Below, piece by piece: positions 43,560 to 54,845 of a DNA stretch of 64,000 nucleotides. The notes under the pieces are model-generated. The model had not been told where the DNA came from. It did no database searches and saw only the letters and a list, made by a program, of their open reading frames with translations. Every line of letters begins with the position of its first letter. Within the stretch, counting starts at the first letter, position 1. The stretch comes from Xanthostigma xanthostigma. Its lineage: Eukaryota > Arthropoda > Insecta > Raphidioptera > Raphidiidae. A program made the translations under genes and the position numbers. The DNA lies in contig OY754464.1 in the NCBI GenBank assembly GCA_963575645.1, positions 60,238,948 to 60,302,947 of the forward strand, in the 5' to 3' direction.

Positions 43560-44290
43560 TAACTCTGCTGTTTCCTGTCATGTAGAAATTAATCAAAGCA
43601 TGCTTAATTAATTTCTTTCTAACAGGTCTACAGAACAAAATAACAGCTGATTTTTTTATTTTCAAAATATTTTCAAACTATGAAGTTAAGAAAAAAAAAC
43701 CCTTTGCACTCCGGGAGTGCCGGCAGAAGTGAAAACTTGAATATTGACGTCTTACGAATTTTCGATCAAAATGGTTTGTATCATAGATTGCATTTTTATG
43801 TACGATATTTCAACGCTAGATGTCTAACGTTGTATAAATAAAAGTTTTCGTCTTACGCATTTTCGATCAGGACACGTGACCCTGACGCGAGTTTATCATT
43901 TTTTTACTCATTACAAAAAAAGTGTACAACGCCGCTAAAGAAGTTATCACTTCAAAAATTTGCAAACATTTGTTGTAAAAATAAATAGAATAATAAACCG
44001 TTGTGAAAAGTGTATCATCATTATATAAAAAAACAACGTTATAGCATATATCTGTTTTGCGCATGCGCCGATTTTCCCCAAAAACAATTGGGCTCTTCAG
44101 ATTGGCATATCAAACATCCTCTCATTTAGTTTCAAGCCGCCAATCCGTTTGACCTGTATTATGTATACAAACAAACAGACGCACAGATTTTTTCCAAAAT
44201 TGTGTGTTTTTTATTCAAAGGACCTCAAAACGAAAAGATATTGTAAAATTTGGAAAAGTGAATTTTTACCTAAATTAGTACCTACCATTG
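43560..44290 (-). repeat. Repeat family A related copy, inverted, with the 29.2-kb repeat inside
   Basis: Read on the minus strand, 44290-44055 matches family A (CTTTTCGTTTTGAGG, GCGCATGCGC). 43690-43570 matches its later part (AAAATCAGCTG, AATTAATCAAGC-like). Between them, 43940-43697 is the inverse of 29105-29480. So this is either a longer family member or a nested insertion. Confidence 0.6.
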
Positions 44291-45430
44291 CAGATTTATA
44301 ATGGAATGGTAAAAGACCATCTAAGAAAATTTCGCAATAGTAACATAGTACTTAAATTATGTCAAAATTCACTTTTTACAATTTCACAATATTTCTCCTT
44401 CTTCAGGGTCTGAGTTAAAAAAACATGTTTTATGCAAAAATCTATAGAAACTTTATTAATTAATTTATTATATTAGTTAAAGGTCGTTAATTTTGTAGAT
44501 GAAATGGTCTCGTCGTTTTGGTGGCTCCAATTTTTTTTCTCAATTTGATTTTCTGATCGAATAGTTAACTTTCTGCTAAACCTGGTGTATATTGCGTAGC
44601 AAAGTCAGACAAAATCGATCGGTTTAACTGCCCATAAAAACCGTATGCATATACCTACTACTGGCGTTGGTCGTAATATTCTAAAATAGACTTTTTATTT
44701 TCTTTATTTTTAAATAATGCATCATAAGCAATAAAAGATTTCAACTGCTGGCCATTAATAACCGGTGATTACGCCCATTCTTCAAAAAAAATGGATGACA
44801 TCTGAGAGAAAAAATGAAGCAATTATACACACACAAGTCAAGTGCGTAAGGAAACCATATCGAAACAAATTAAAAGTCATCCTACATTGTCACTTCAAAG
44901 CAGTCTGTCACACGGATTCACCGTTTCACTGGAAGCACTAAATCAGAGTTATATTTCAGACGAATATGTTCCACTTAAATTTACCATCGATTTAATTAGA
45001 GAAAAGCCTCGATCTCTACGATGCTGTAGTTAGATACGTATGGCCTTCGTTGTCGAGTGCTATGATTTACTATATCTACACGCCTTTTTAATCGTAACAG
45101 CTGAGGTGAGATTGGGTTAAGATAAAATTCGAAACCGACAATAACGTGAACCGCGGGTAACGGTTAGTATTTTGCTCTGTCATAGATAAAAGGCATTTAC
45201 CTGTATATATTACGTGTAAATTATTTCGAAAAAAAGAAGTCAATAACAGCTATTTATGCTACAAGTCGCGAAGTGACGAATTATGACATGAGGTAGTTAC
45301 TGAACGAGCCGACAGTTAGCGCTGTATCACAGGAGAACGAGTGTGATACAGCGTAATCAGAGACGAGTTCTGTAAATAACCAAGCCAAATTCGTAAATTT
45401 CCCGACTTGAGCATACAATATTTTATACAA
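44291..45430. other. No gene supported; one short hairpin
   Basis: GCTGTATCACAGGAG-AACGAGTGTGATACAGC at 45324-45355 can form a stem. No domain-bearing ORF was seen. Confidence 0.4.
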
Positions 45431-45431
45431 A

Positions 45432-45726
45432 CCCTGCTTTGAAAGTTTACTTTTGGCCACTTACTACAGCAAAAAAATCCAGAATATAATCAGTACAATT
45501 TTTATTAGTTTTATTAAATATGTAATCGTTTTTTTTTGTTGAACAATATTTCACTATTACAGCCTGTGCGACAATATAAAGTATTATAGCACAGTGAAAT
45601 GAAAGTATAAGTCGTTGAATAATATTTCATTACTACACCCTGTGCGATAATATAAAGTTTATAATTTACTGCTCAGCTATTGGTGTACGCTACGCATCAA
45701 CGTAAAAGTGAACTTTCAAAGCAGGG
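45432..45726. mobile_element. MITE-like inverted-repeat element
   Basis: The ends CCTGCTTTGAAAGTTTACTTTT and the inverse AAAAGTGAACTTTCAAAGCAGG bracket about 295 bp. An internal imperfect duplication (GCCTGTGCGACAATATAAAG / CCCTGTGCGATAATATAAAG) is seen. No clear target duplication is visible. Confidence 0.6.
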
Positions 45727-46351
45727 ATAGCATAAAAATTATTATTCATGTATAGCATTTCACTAATTAAAGAATGTATAATTCAACTAAGGGTAATATA
45801 CATTTTCTAAACATTTTGCTTAGATAGTTTTCTTGAAATAAATTAGATATAGTAGTCTCTATTTCATAAAATTTACAGAACTGTTTTAAATATACTTCAT
45901 GAAAATGATTAACAGTTTTTAAATGTTTCTGGATCTATATTTTACACAAAATGTAATATTAGTTAGAAATAAGTGACTTCAATGAAAGACATAATACGCT
46001 CGAGTAGAAATATATTTTACATTTATATGCATATCTGCTATAAATAATGAATAATATTACGTAAATAATATGATTTTCAATTTATGGATCAACACCCAGA
46101 ACTAAATAAGAGCAATTATTGCATACATACTCATACTGGCGTCTGGCTTGAACTTAAACGTTCCATTTTATGGTCTTGGGTTTTACAAATAGGTACGATT
46201 TTTCAAGTTATGCGCGATCATAGAACATTTTTTGTTCTCTATAAAATTAGAAGGAAATTAAAAAAAATTAAATTTGTAATTCTGCTGAATTGAAGTACCT
46301 ATGACCTAAAATGATTGAAACTCACATATTTTTTTAACAACCCATAGAACT

Positions 46352-46746
46352 AAAAGAAATTCCCCTCGCCGCGACTGTCTGTTTGAACGCGATAAACTCA
46401 AAAACTACCGAACGGATTTTTATACGGTTTTCACCAATGGACGAAGTGATTTAAGAGAAAGGTTTATATGATTGTTGAAGATGTCGGAAAAATTAAACCG
46501 AGAGCTTTCATCGAAATCCTTTTGAGCTATAACAAAACAATGTATATAATATATATGGTGGAATTGTTCCTCTTTTATAGGTCTACAGGAAAGTCCACGA
46601 TGGCATATGTCTATCTCTTAAGGATAGCTTACTATACCTACCCATTTTAATGTTTAGCGCTTTTCGTTGATATCAATTTTGCAACGTAAGTCGACGAAAA
46701 AACAACGCAATCTACAAATTCGAGCGAAGCCGGAGCGGGCCGCTAG
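46352..46746 (+). mobile_element. Helitron 3' part
   Basis: The segment ends CGAAGCCGGAGCGGGCCGCTAG followed by T, a Helitron-type 3' end. Upstream, GCGATAAACTCAAAAACTACCGAACGG resembles GCGATAAACTACAGAACGG in the Helitron at 56820-57154. The 5' TC end was not found, so the left edge is approximate. Confidence 0.55.
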
Positions 46747-47136
46747 TAGTATATAATAAAATATACTTAATGAGCAAATGACCTTATAGTTCACTCAAAG
46801 AAGCAAAAATAGGGGAAATAATTCGTGTAAAAGCGATTTTTGGCATAGTTGTAGGGGATGGTGTCTGAAGCAACATACTCAAAGTACTGATGGATGGGGG
46901 TGGAGCTAAGGGGTGGGGGGTGGCGTTAAGGTCCCCTTTTAAAGTTTTTCTTACATATCTCGTAAACGGTGGCTCATAACAAAAAAATTTTTTTACTCAA
47001 GCAATCTACATAAAATTCTCTACAAAAAAGGTCCTGTACACTTTTTCGCTGGGATCAATATTTAATGAGACGTGAAGGAAAGAAGATGGTCAATAATAAA
47101 ATAAAGATACAGTTTTTTGAGTAGGTATGGCATGTA

Positions 47137-47448
47137 TTAAAAAAAATTCCTATTATCTTCTAAATCTAACATAATATCATCATCAACATCATCGTCGACG
47201 GTGTTTTTGATTGGGGCTCCGTTAGTGCATGAGCCGGAGCATACCCCGCCAACACTGGAGCGGGCATTTCCTGCTTTCCGGCAGCCGCATCGCACCCCAC
47301 ACCCAGTCCTACATCGGCAAAATATGCTGATGAGTATGGAGTCAGGTGCCACAGGATCGTTTGTTGTCACCGACTTTAGGATGCCATCGTCTCCTCTGGC
47401 CCAGCCCCATTGAGTAGGTGGTAGGGGCTTGCTGAGCCATTGTTGTAT
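47137..47448 (-). pseudogene. Nuclease gene, last exon: cysteine-rich (CXC-like) tail
   Basis: This exon follows a clean acceptor (TTTTACAG before ATACAACAATGG) and is phase 0 with the exon at 47536. It encodes WLSKPLPPTQWGW, then CRCRTGCGVRCGCRKAG and a further Cys cluster (CSGSC), then an acidic end with a VDDDVDDD stretch before the stop at 47137. The cysteine spacing resembles CXC-type zinc-binding motifs and is what I recall at the C-terminus of related repeat-encoded arthropod and fish proteins. The tail may bind DNA or zinc. It belongs to the same gene as the nuclease region, whose reading frame is now interrupted. Confidence 0.75.
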
Positions 47449-47535
47449 CTGTAAAAGATGTAATACGATCAACGAAAGTATTTAGCTCAAATATATATTT
47501 AATATATATTTGACAACTTCTGTGGTTAATGATAC
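47449..47535 (-). other. 87-bp intron with GT-AG ends
   Basis: On the minus strand the donor is CTACAG|GTATCA and the acceptor is CTTTTACAG|ATACAA. Splicing joins HSLRVYLQ to IQQWLSKP in frame at a codon boundary. Confidence 0.8.
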
Positions 47536-47676
47536 CTGTAGGTACACTCTCAACGAGTGCTGCTTCGAAGCTTCTCTGGTAGGAGGAAGAGTGGCCTGAT
47601 CTGATTTCGGATTCATTGATGCTCTCAAAAAAGCTGAGTATCGTAATTTATTAGTGTATTTGCCATAAGGCACTTA
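47536..47676 (-). pseudogene. Nuclease gene, penultimate coding segment
   Basis: The frame reads PYGKYTNKLRYSAFLRAS, then LPPTREASKQHSLRVYLQ, and ends at the splice donor. LPPT...A..HSLRVY is a conserved block of this protein family between nuclease and cysteine-rich tail. Its upstream edge at about 47677 is the boundary of the family C insertion, so it is cut off from the nuclease region. Confidence 0.75.
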
Positions 47677-47783
47677 CACTATTGGCGTCGGTCGGATGGC
47701 GGGACCTAGGGGTCGGACCAAAATTTCTCGACGTTTCATAACTTTCTAAGAAGTTTGGCACCATTTTTGGAAATGTTTATATA

Positions 47784-47827
<44 letters not shown>

Positions 47828-48365
47828 TTATATATTTATATATATATGTGTGACCACGATAACTCTCGACAGACTTAATCGATTTAAATAAAATTTGGTC
47901 CACATGTTGGAATCCATCATCGCAAGAAGCCTATTTAAAATGGGCCCGATCGGGCCATTTTAAGGGGGGTATTTAGGGGTTCAAAAATGTTTTTGGGCCG
48001 AAAAATACCAAAAAAATTTTCAGAATCGTTTCAAATTTGAAATTTAACCCTTTAGTAATTATTGAAACGTGCTGCTAAAATTTTAATAAAATCGGTCCAA
48101 CAGAACCGGACTTACAAATTTTATGAAAACGCAAGTTTATTGATATGGATTTACATACTGAAGGGTGCATATAATTTGGTACAGATGTTAAATTGGTATA
48201 TAGTATTGAAATTAAGTAAAAAAATGTTGTTTTAAGAGGTGTATTAAGGGGTAATTTTTTTTATTTTGTCCAAAAACAAAGTTAAGTTCATACAATAGAG
48301 CCACACTGCTTATAAAAGCAAATACACTATATTGTCGACAGGGTTTCGCACTGCGACCCGAGTTT
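47677..48365 (-). repeat. Repeat family C, copy 2, inserted in the nuclease gene
   Basis: It begins TTACACTATTGGCGTCGGTCGG like the copy at 30931, and its 48000-48345 part matches 31955-32340. It holds a (TA)n microsatellite at 47777-47848. It separates the nuclease region from the downstream coding segment and supplies about 50 unrelated residues to the end of the longer open frame. Confidence 0.75.
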
Positions 48366-49108
48366 TTTAGATTTTGTTCCTGGTTAGACGCTTTGTAAAT
48401 TGCCAGAAACAGTTTCTCGCCGGCCTGTTCAATACTCTCAGGTGATGTTGAAGGCTCATTAAAAATGTCTGAGATTTTTTGGGTCAGGTCTGGTTTATCC
48501 GTGAACAGCTTAGCAATTCCCACTTTGCTCTTTCCATGGATTGCAGTGGTGGTGTCGCATCCGGAGAAGCTGTGGAGAAGGAGAATTGTCTTGGCAAGTG
48601 GAAACTGTTGAAGTTGTCGCACTGGAAACAATTTGGTTTCCACCTTTCCACGCCCTGGTTTCATAAAGAACACGTTAATATTTGGTGGAGCCAATCCCAT
48701 GAGGAGGACTATCAAGTCGACATTTTCCCCAACTATTACAACAGTTGGATGAATGGCAGCCTTATCCAACCCGCATCTGACAATAGTACCATCAGCATCT
48801 CCTGTTGCAACAGTTGTTTCAATCCCTGCTGCTGTCATTTTCTCGGTGAGGAACTGAATCAGCCTCGTTTTATTTTTTTCGTTGGCGAGGAAATGCTCCT
48901 GTTTAACAGTGATGATCGTATTTTCGTTACAGTTAATATCAACCGACGTTTTAGTCAGACCTCGTCGCTTCTGCTCTGCTCGTTTAGTGCTGTTGACATC
49001 ACTGTAACCATCAAAAACCACCATACAGTTTGGACCGTAATGTTTCTGGACGTAGGTAATGTATTGATGGCAAATCGTAGAAACGTTGGAGGACGGGTTC
49101 CATTTCAT
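48212..49108 (-). pseudogene. FEN/XPG-like nuclease region of a transposon-encoded protein
   Basis: The open frame has 298 residues; about 1-246 (to 48370) are authentic and the rest is read-through into the family C repeat. Acidic motifs occur in the order of FEN1/XPG (PIN-like) nucleases: VFDGY (D33), a basic TKRAEQKRR segment, TGDADG (D104, D106), VGENVDLIVLL (E128, D131), and FSGCDTT followed by GKSKVG (D185), which resembles the H3TH region of FEN1. Such enzymes cut branched DNA using metal ions. The ATG at 49108 may not be the true start, since related proteins extend further upstream and a hAT element sits at 49156. With both ends broken, function is unlikely. Confidence 0.72.
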
Positions 49109-49155
49109 ACTCCACGTGTGCGTCGTGATTGGTTGGCGGTGACCTTGCCGCCAGT

Positions 49156-49807
49156 GAGAGATGATACAAAATACTAGGAACAGTTATTTTGGGACGGGAA
49201 CAGATTGGAACAGTTGTCAGTATAATAAAATACCTGTTCCGGGCTGTTCCAATGCTTCGACTGTTCTTCTGCATAAAATAAACATTCTCCGTTCCCGTTG
49301 TAAATTATTATTGTACCTACTTTGCAAACTGCAACAGTTATGCTCTTCACCTACGCCTAGCGTACATTGCACGTAAAGTCGATTTTAGTATCACACCATC
49401 ACATTAACATGCGTCGCAAAGTTTCAGACAAAACTGGACGGCTTATTCATTTTATATTACATACGCGAATAATATTGAACTGTGGTGAAATAATATTATT
49501 TGATTTTGTCATAGTATATGCATTCTGCAGAACAACTGTTACTTACATTCTGTAAAAGTATATTTGTAATAATTAGGTACCTTAAATTATTAAACTTGAA
49601 TAATAGAATTAATTCACGAAAAAATACAAATCATACACATTTCATAATTTGAAATTTTTATAAGTTGCATGTTACAAGCTATTCCGAGAATGTCAAGGTT
49701 CCAACGTTGGAACTGTTAAAAAGTAACAGGTTTTTGGAACTGTTCCGTAAGCGGAACAGGAACGGAACGGAACTGTTATTAAAAAATAACAGTTTGTACC
49801 ACCTCTA
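49156..49807. mobile_element. Non-autonomous hAT transposon, 652 bp
   Basis: A perfect 8-bp duplication CCGCCAGT flanks it at 49148-49155 and 49808-49815. The ends GAGAGATGATACAAA and TAGAGGTGGTACAAA (complement of the right end) are inverted. GGAACAGTTATT-type motifs repeat near both ends. It inserted just upstream of the nuclease frame. Confidence 0.88.
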
Positions 49808-50186
49808 CCGCCAGTCCCTTGCGCCCGACGACGCTACAGAAACGTGCCGTGTGCGCCAGCAGTTTGAACCAATACGTAAAAATGCGAGAATTGAGCATAT
49901 AATTAACTTTTCTTCTTTGATATCTCGTTAAATATTGATCCCAGCGAAAAAGTGTACAGGACCTTTTTTGTAGAGAATTTTATGTAGATTGCTTGAGTAA
50001 AAAAATTTTTTTGTTATGAGCCACCGTTTACGAGATATGTAAGAAAAACTTTAAAAGGGGACCTTAACGCCACCCCCCACCCCTTAGCTCCACCCCCATC
50101 CATCAGTACTTTGAGTATGTTGCTTCAGACACCATCCCCTACAACTATGCCAAAAATCGCTTTTACACGAATTATTTCCCCTATTT

Positions 50187-51244
50187 GGCAGTATTTGGTC
50201 TTCGTTGATTGAACTATTAAATTGAACATTATCGATTAGATTATGTTTTGTCGATCAAAAACGTGAATTTTAATTTAGCGGGGCAGCCCTGCTAGTAAAT
50301 AAACCTTTAGATACCCGCTGTTCCGATTTAAAATTTCAAACACATGATTGTCGGTCAGGAATTGAGAAATAGTGTTACACGATTCTCGTTGCGACGACAA
50401 AGGATTTCTTTAGACAACAATCGGCTCGTCATTAACAATGACACACAGATTGTTGTGGAACAACAATCGGCTTGTTGTTCTAACACTGATACATAGATTG
50501 TTGCCAAATTCCAGTCAACATGGAATGCAAGAAAAGAAAGAACGATCCAGCGCATATATAAACCACGGCGATAGGTTAGGAATTGAAAAATAGTTTATCT
50601 GCAGTATTACTCTGCTAATGCATATACAATTCTGTGCTACAAAACCAATAAGCTTCTAGTAAAGGGCGATAAAATATGGATGCCCGTTCGTTCACACTGT
50701 GACTCATTTATTGCCATTTTTATAGTTTTTTGTCTCATTTTTTACCAAAATTGCATAATAATTCAATATATGAACGTACGTTTAAAAAAAAGCTAAATCT
50801 AAGATATTTTTGATTTTTAACCAGTCGCGTTTTTTGTCGTACACATAAGATGCAATTTTAATAAAATATCTGCAAGTATTAAATTTTAAATCTCGAACAA
50901 AAATTAAGTTTAATTACGACTACGAAAACAATCAACAGTAATAAATTTATGTTTGGTCAAAGTTAAGCCTAAAATATTCCAGATACAGTTTCACTGAATC
51001 GACCCGAGTGAATATTTACCTCTACGCTTTGAGTGTGGGAACACCCTAATTCGTGCACCTAATTTTATTGAAAATCTATTCAGTTGAGATTTTCGTACGA
51101 AAAATGTTTTTATTTATATGAGAGCTCTACTTTAAATCGAGCGAAACCGAATATAAAGTAGCACATCTTTGAATAGAAAAATCCTGTACATGTGTACCAA
51201 GTTTTATTGAAATCGGATAAGAGGTGTAAGACTCACAGCAAAAG
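50187..51244. other. No gene; Helitron 3' end at 50295
   Basis: TTTAGCGGGGCAGCCCTGCTAG followed by T at 50296 has a GGGC/GCCC hairpin before CTAG, a Helitron-like 3' end on the plus strand; its 5' end was not found. The rest is AT-rich without supported genes. Confidence 0.45.
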
Positions 51245-51569
51245 ACCGTATTTTTCAGACCATAAGACTCACCGGACGATAAGACGCACCTCAAATTTAT
51301 AAGATTTTTAGAAAAATATATTTTAGTGTTACGTGCGGATCATAATTTTTATTTATTGTTAACATAACTTCAGTTCATCTTCACTCTCGGTACTATCACT
51401 CGTCTAGTTAATGTCAGTGGCGTGCTATATTTTTCGTCTATAAGACGTACCTCAAATTTAGAAACGAAAAAAACTATTTTAATGTTACCTTCGGACCATA
51501 CGACGCACCCAACATTTGAGTCCATTTTTCTATGTAAAAAGGTGCGTCTTATAGTCCGAAAAATACGGT
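51245..51569. mobile_element. MITE with ACCGTATTTTTC termini
   Basis: ACCGTATTTTTCAGACCATAAGAC on the left and its near-complement GTC.TATAGTCCGAAAAATACGGT on the right form inverted ends. GACGCACC motifs recur inside (51284, 51502, 51541). This type of end occurs in non-autonomous DNA transposons of many animals. The superfamily is not assigned. Confidence 0.75.
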
Positions 51570-51598
51570 AAAAACTGACAGTTTTCCTGTAGTATTGA

Positions 51599-51700
51599 CT
51601 AGCAGTCCGGTCTGGCTTCGCTCGGATTTGTAGATTGCCTATTAAAGACAGACATATATTAGTCTGTCGCGGATTTTTTTAACACAATATTTCCGTATTT
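51599..51700 (-). mobile_element. Helitron 3' end fragment
   Basis: On the minus strand the sequence ends CCGAGCGAAGCCAGACCGGACTGCTAG followed by T, matching the style of the Helitron end at 46746. A related piece lies near 56735-56800. The 5' limit is unknown. Confidence 0.45.
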
Positions 51701-52179
51701 ACCCGGCGTTTCCCGGGAATAACAGCCCTTTGTCATGAGAGTATAATGAGATATAGTCTAAAGCCATCCTTCATATTAATTGATGTCGGTATTCGTGGAA
51801 GTCCAAAAAAGTCTCTGGTTGCACGTCGTGTGAAATCAGAAGTCGAATAACTTATTGCACCGGTAACTATAACATAGGTGCGAGAGAAGATGGAATACCG
51901 GTCTGCATTGATAACACATTACGATTATATATAAATATTTGTATAGTATATGCCAAAAATTAATTAAATTAAATTTATTAACATTGCAATAATATACTGA
52001 AATAAAACATAGCCTATAGGTATAGTCTAAGATCAGCTATTAGAAATATACACCCTCGCCTGTTATTTGATGATGACAAATATTATATATATTAGATAAT
52101 ATATTTATTGATATATTGCAAATGGGTTGCCTAGCCAAATCGCGTACCGAAGCTGTTAAATAAAATAAATTCTAATTAA

Positions 52180-52378
52180 CTTTTGACGTGATAACGTCTT
52201 ATAAATTGATGAAACACCAGCTGCACGCACGAAAAAGTGTAACGTTCCGCCGTAACGTTCCGCCTGACCCTGTGCGTGCAAGCGAGAGCGCAGTAATGTA
52301 TTATTAAATATGATATTCGAGCGGAATACGTTATCACGTAAAACTATCGTCCGACTTTACAGACAACCAATTTTTTTG
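52180..52378. mobile_element. GACGTGATAACG-module repeat, copy in isolation
   Basis: It begins TTTTGACGTGATAACGTC and shortly before its end has ACGTTATCACGTAAAACTATCG, so short inverted ends frame it. Nearly the same sequence occurs inside the large Helitron (17523-17730) and, with a longer middle, at 54846-55442. It contains AACGTTCCGCCTGACCCTG and no ORF. It may be a MITE or part of related Helitrons. Confidence 0.65.
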
Positions 52379-52623
52379 GATCAAACTTTACCGATTTGTT
52401 AATCATACAAATCGAGCATTAACAGAAAGAATATGACACAACAAATCGGAAAAATAGAGGTTGCCTACTTTCCCTGCAGCACAACTGTGAAGTAGCCAAG
52501 TATAAACAGGTAATTAAGAGTTATTACTATCCTTATCAAATATTTAATCAATTTTTTTATGAAAGGAAATCTTATTTCATTCCCTACCCAACAGTATTAA
52601 GTTGCCTCAGTAAAACTTTATGA

Positions 52624-52775
52624 CATCGATGATTGCCTAGATTTTAGAGTTCTTCTGAAAGAAAATTTTGTAAGCGCACTCCATTGATCAAATACTAGAG
52701 TTAAGTTAGATTAAATATTAACAAACGGAAATATCTTCTTTCAGAAGAACTCTAAAATCTAGGCAACCATCGATG
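52624..52775. repeat. Inverted repeat, 40-bp arms
   Basis: CATCGATGATTGCCTAGATTTTAGAGTTC... at 52624-52663 is inverted at 52735-52775 with few changes, around a 70-bp spacer. It is probably a small MITE. Confidence 0.75.
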
Positions 52776-53600
52776 TGACAAACTTTTGTTGAAGTGAGAG
52801 TATCTTATGGTCGATGAATGAGACGCAGTATGCACACGGCGCAACACATGTTGGGAATATGTTATCTGTTTGCATGCTCTGGATGTTAAACATGCAAATT
52901 AATGTTGTGTTCGAATGGTAGTTAAAGCTACGACTAGAAGACGTCTAATTAATTACGCTCTCTGTGTAAGCTGCACTGGGGGACTACACCAGATACACTG
53001 CACTATTGCACTATGCACTGAATTGCTACGCGCATGCGTAGTGCAACAGCTAGTGCACAGAGATTACACAATCAGTTCAATGACTTGCCGAAAATTAGCG
53101 TTGCAATCGAGAAATATGTTTTTATATTAAAAACACTGTGTAGAGCAAGAACATTAGAACGTCCGACATCTTTTAAGGACCTTTTTCGAGGTGCCTATAC
53201 GAATAATTTACACAAATAAAAAAAAACTTTATTAGAGTGAGATTAACGTATTTTTTTAATGACTGACCAGCCTAGGAGGAGACACTTTGCGTGAGAATGG
53301 AAGTAAAAACTTGAAGAAACGTGAGTAAAATCAATTGAAAATAGATGGTGTTGAAAATACATATCCGACTGTAATTTCTGTATAATTGGCATGTTTTTAA
53401 GTTCTCCGCGACGCGAGCACATCTACGACGCATGCTCGGAAAATGATTCCAACAACATGTCAGACTACGCAGTAGTGGGAGCTGCAGCGACAACTGTTCA
53501 TATACGTACAAATTGTCCGAAATAAAATTTAAACAACAGATTAGTAAGTGCTACAAGGAAGACAACAAAATGTGTAGTATCACAAAGGTAGAATGCAACT
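52776..53600. other. No gene supported in this interval
   Basis: Only short motif-free ORFs and AT-rich sequence. Confidence 0.35.
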
Positions 53601-53601
53601 A

Positions 53602-53873
53602 CAGTTGATTCGCGGTAATCCGGCTCCTGTCTAATCCGGCATGCCTATAACAGTACATACAAAGCACATTTATTGCGGCAAATCTTCTTCAATGCATGCT
53701 TAAACATTATGTGACTTTTATAGTGTATGTAATTTGTCGGATTACAAGGTACTCCTTTTCAAAAAATTTCCGGGCTACAAGGGGTCGGTGACAGTAGGTA
53801 CTCTATAGTTCGACAAATTCGATCATCCGACATCGCCTTGCAAAACGTTTGTCGGGTTACCGCAGATCAACTG
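53602..53873. mobile_element. Pogo/Tigger-like MITE, 272 bp
   Basis: The ends CAGTTGATTCGCGGTAATCCGGC and CAGTTGATCTGCGGTAACCCGAC (complement of the right end) are inverted and flanked by TA (53600-53601, 53874-53875). No transposase remains. Confidence 0.9.
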
Positions 53874-53875
53874 TA

Positions 53876-54845
53876 TAGTTAGACACGATTATATCAAATT
53901 AAGTGTAAGTAGGCATCCAAAGTATCCATGGAAATAACTGAACTAGTTTTTTATGGCACATATTAATTTTCTACACCTTGTTGTGGTGCTCATTAACTAA
54001 TTTAATTTATCTATGTTCAGATTTAGCTTTCGAACAATCTGTATAAAACATTTGAGAACTAAGTAACTATCTATATGGCTATCGTCTGTCTGTCGTCGCA
54101 ACTAGAGCTCAAATCACTGGATTGATTTTGCTCAAATTTTACATACGTGTTTAGAACAGTCACACCCGAAATAAAATCGATCCGAATTGTATTTTGTTTT
54201 ACTTTTAATTTCAGAAGGTGTTTCAAATCTTATTTTTCGAATTTTAAATATATTTCTCATAATTACTTTGGTTACAAACAAAACAACTATCTTTGAAACA
54301 CACACAGCATTAGAAGTTCAATCCTGTGTGATATTTGGCGATCACTCCAAAGCGCAATTCCCACTCCAATTGTCAGATGGCGATGCGGCGCACTCAAGCT
54401 TCGGAACCGCAACGCCAGGTGGCGATAATTAATAATTTCAGCTTCACACCTTAATCATTGAATTTTTCATATTCTTTTTATTAATTTAAAAAAAATTCGA
54501 CAGATATTGATGAATTTCTTATATTTATTTTTTACGGTGTTTAGATAAACGCTCAAATTTACTTCTGAAGATGAGAGATGGAAATATATGTCCCCCACTT
54601 CTGTACACCGACACTAAACCTCGATTGTTCTGTCATCTAACAGAAACAAGACAAACTAAAATTTCCGGCCACACTGATCCATTAGATATAAACTTCTATA
54701 CAGTATCTCTTCTCTGGTAGCGTAGTGGTTGCGTCGTTCCATCTGACCAATCGGACGTAAGCGCGGGAATGACGTCAGCTAGCGGATCGTTCAAATGAAT
54801 TACAAAGAGAGATAGAAAAATAGACGTTAAGAAATAGGAGTTTAT
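53876..54845. other. No gene supported; possible tRNA-like trace
   Basis: TGGTAGCGTAGTGGTTGCGTCG at about 54715-54738 resembles a tRNA A box, but no B box follows, so no RNA gene is called. The ORF at 54187-54432 has no known domain. Confidence 0.35.

Larger units (their letters stand above)
46807..50186 (-). mobile_element. DNA transposon with 264-bp TIRs encoding a FEN/XPG-like nuclease
   Basis: Terminal inverted repeats of 264 bp lie at 46807-47070 and 49923-50186. They share AAATAGGGGAAATAATTCGTG at the outer end and GGGATCAATATTTAA at the inner end. Between them is a minus-strand gene for a nuclease-like protein with a cysteine-rich C-terminus. The gene is interrupted by a hAT element (49156-49807) and a family C repeat (about 47677-48365). 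No DDE transposase is recognisable. The Academ superfamily is known to carry an XPG-type nuclease, so that is one candidate assignment, which I infer from memory of the family only. A target duplication was not evident. Confidence 0.8.

Noticed and set aside
45324-45355. Hairpin that could be an RNA gene
   Set aside because: A single short imperfect stem without further support; left as a note only.
48479-49177. 232-codon plus-strand ORF
   Set aside because: It lies antisense to the nuclease region, whose minus-strand frame has recognisable motifs.
54715-54745. Possible tRNA gene (A-box-like GGTAGCGTAGTGG)
   Set aside because: No B box or cloverleaf can be completed downstream.
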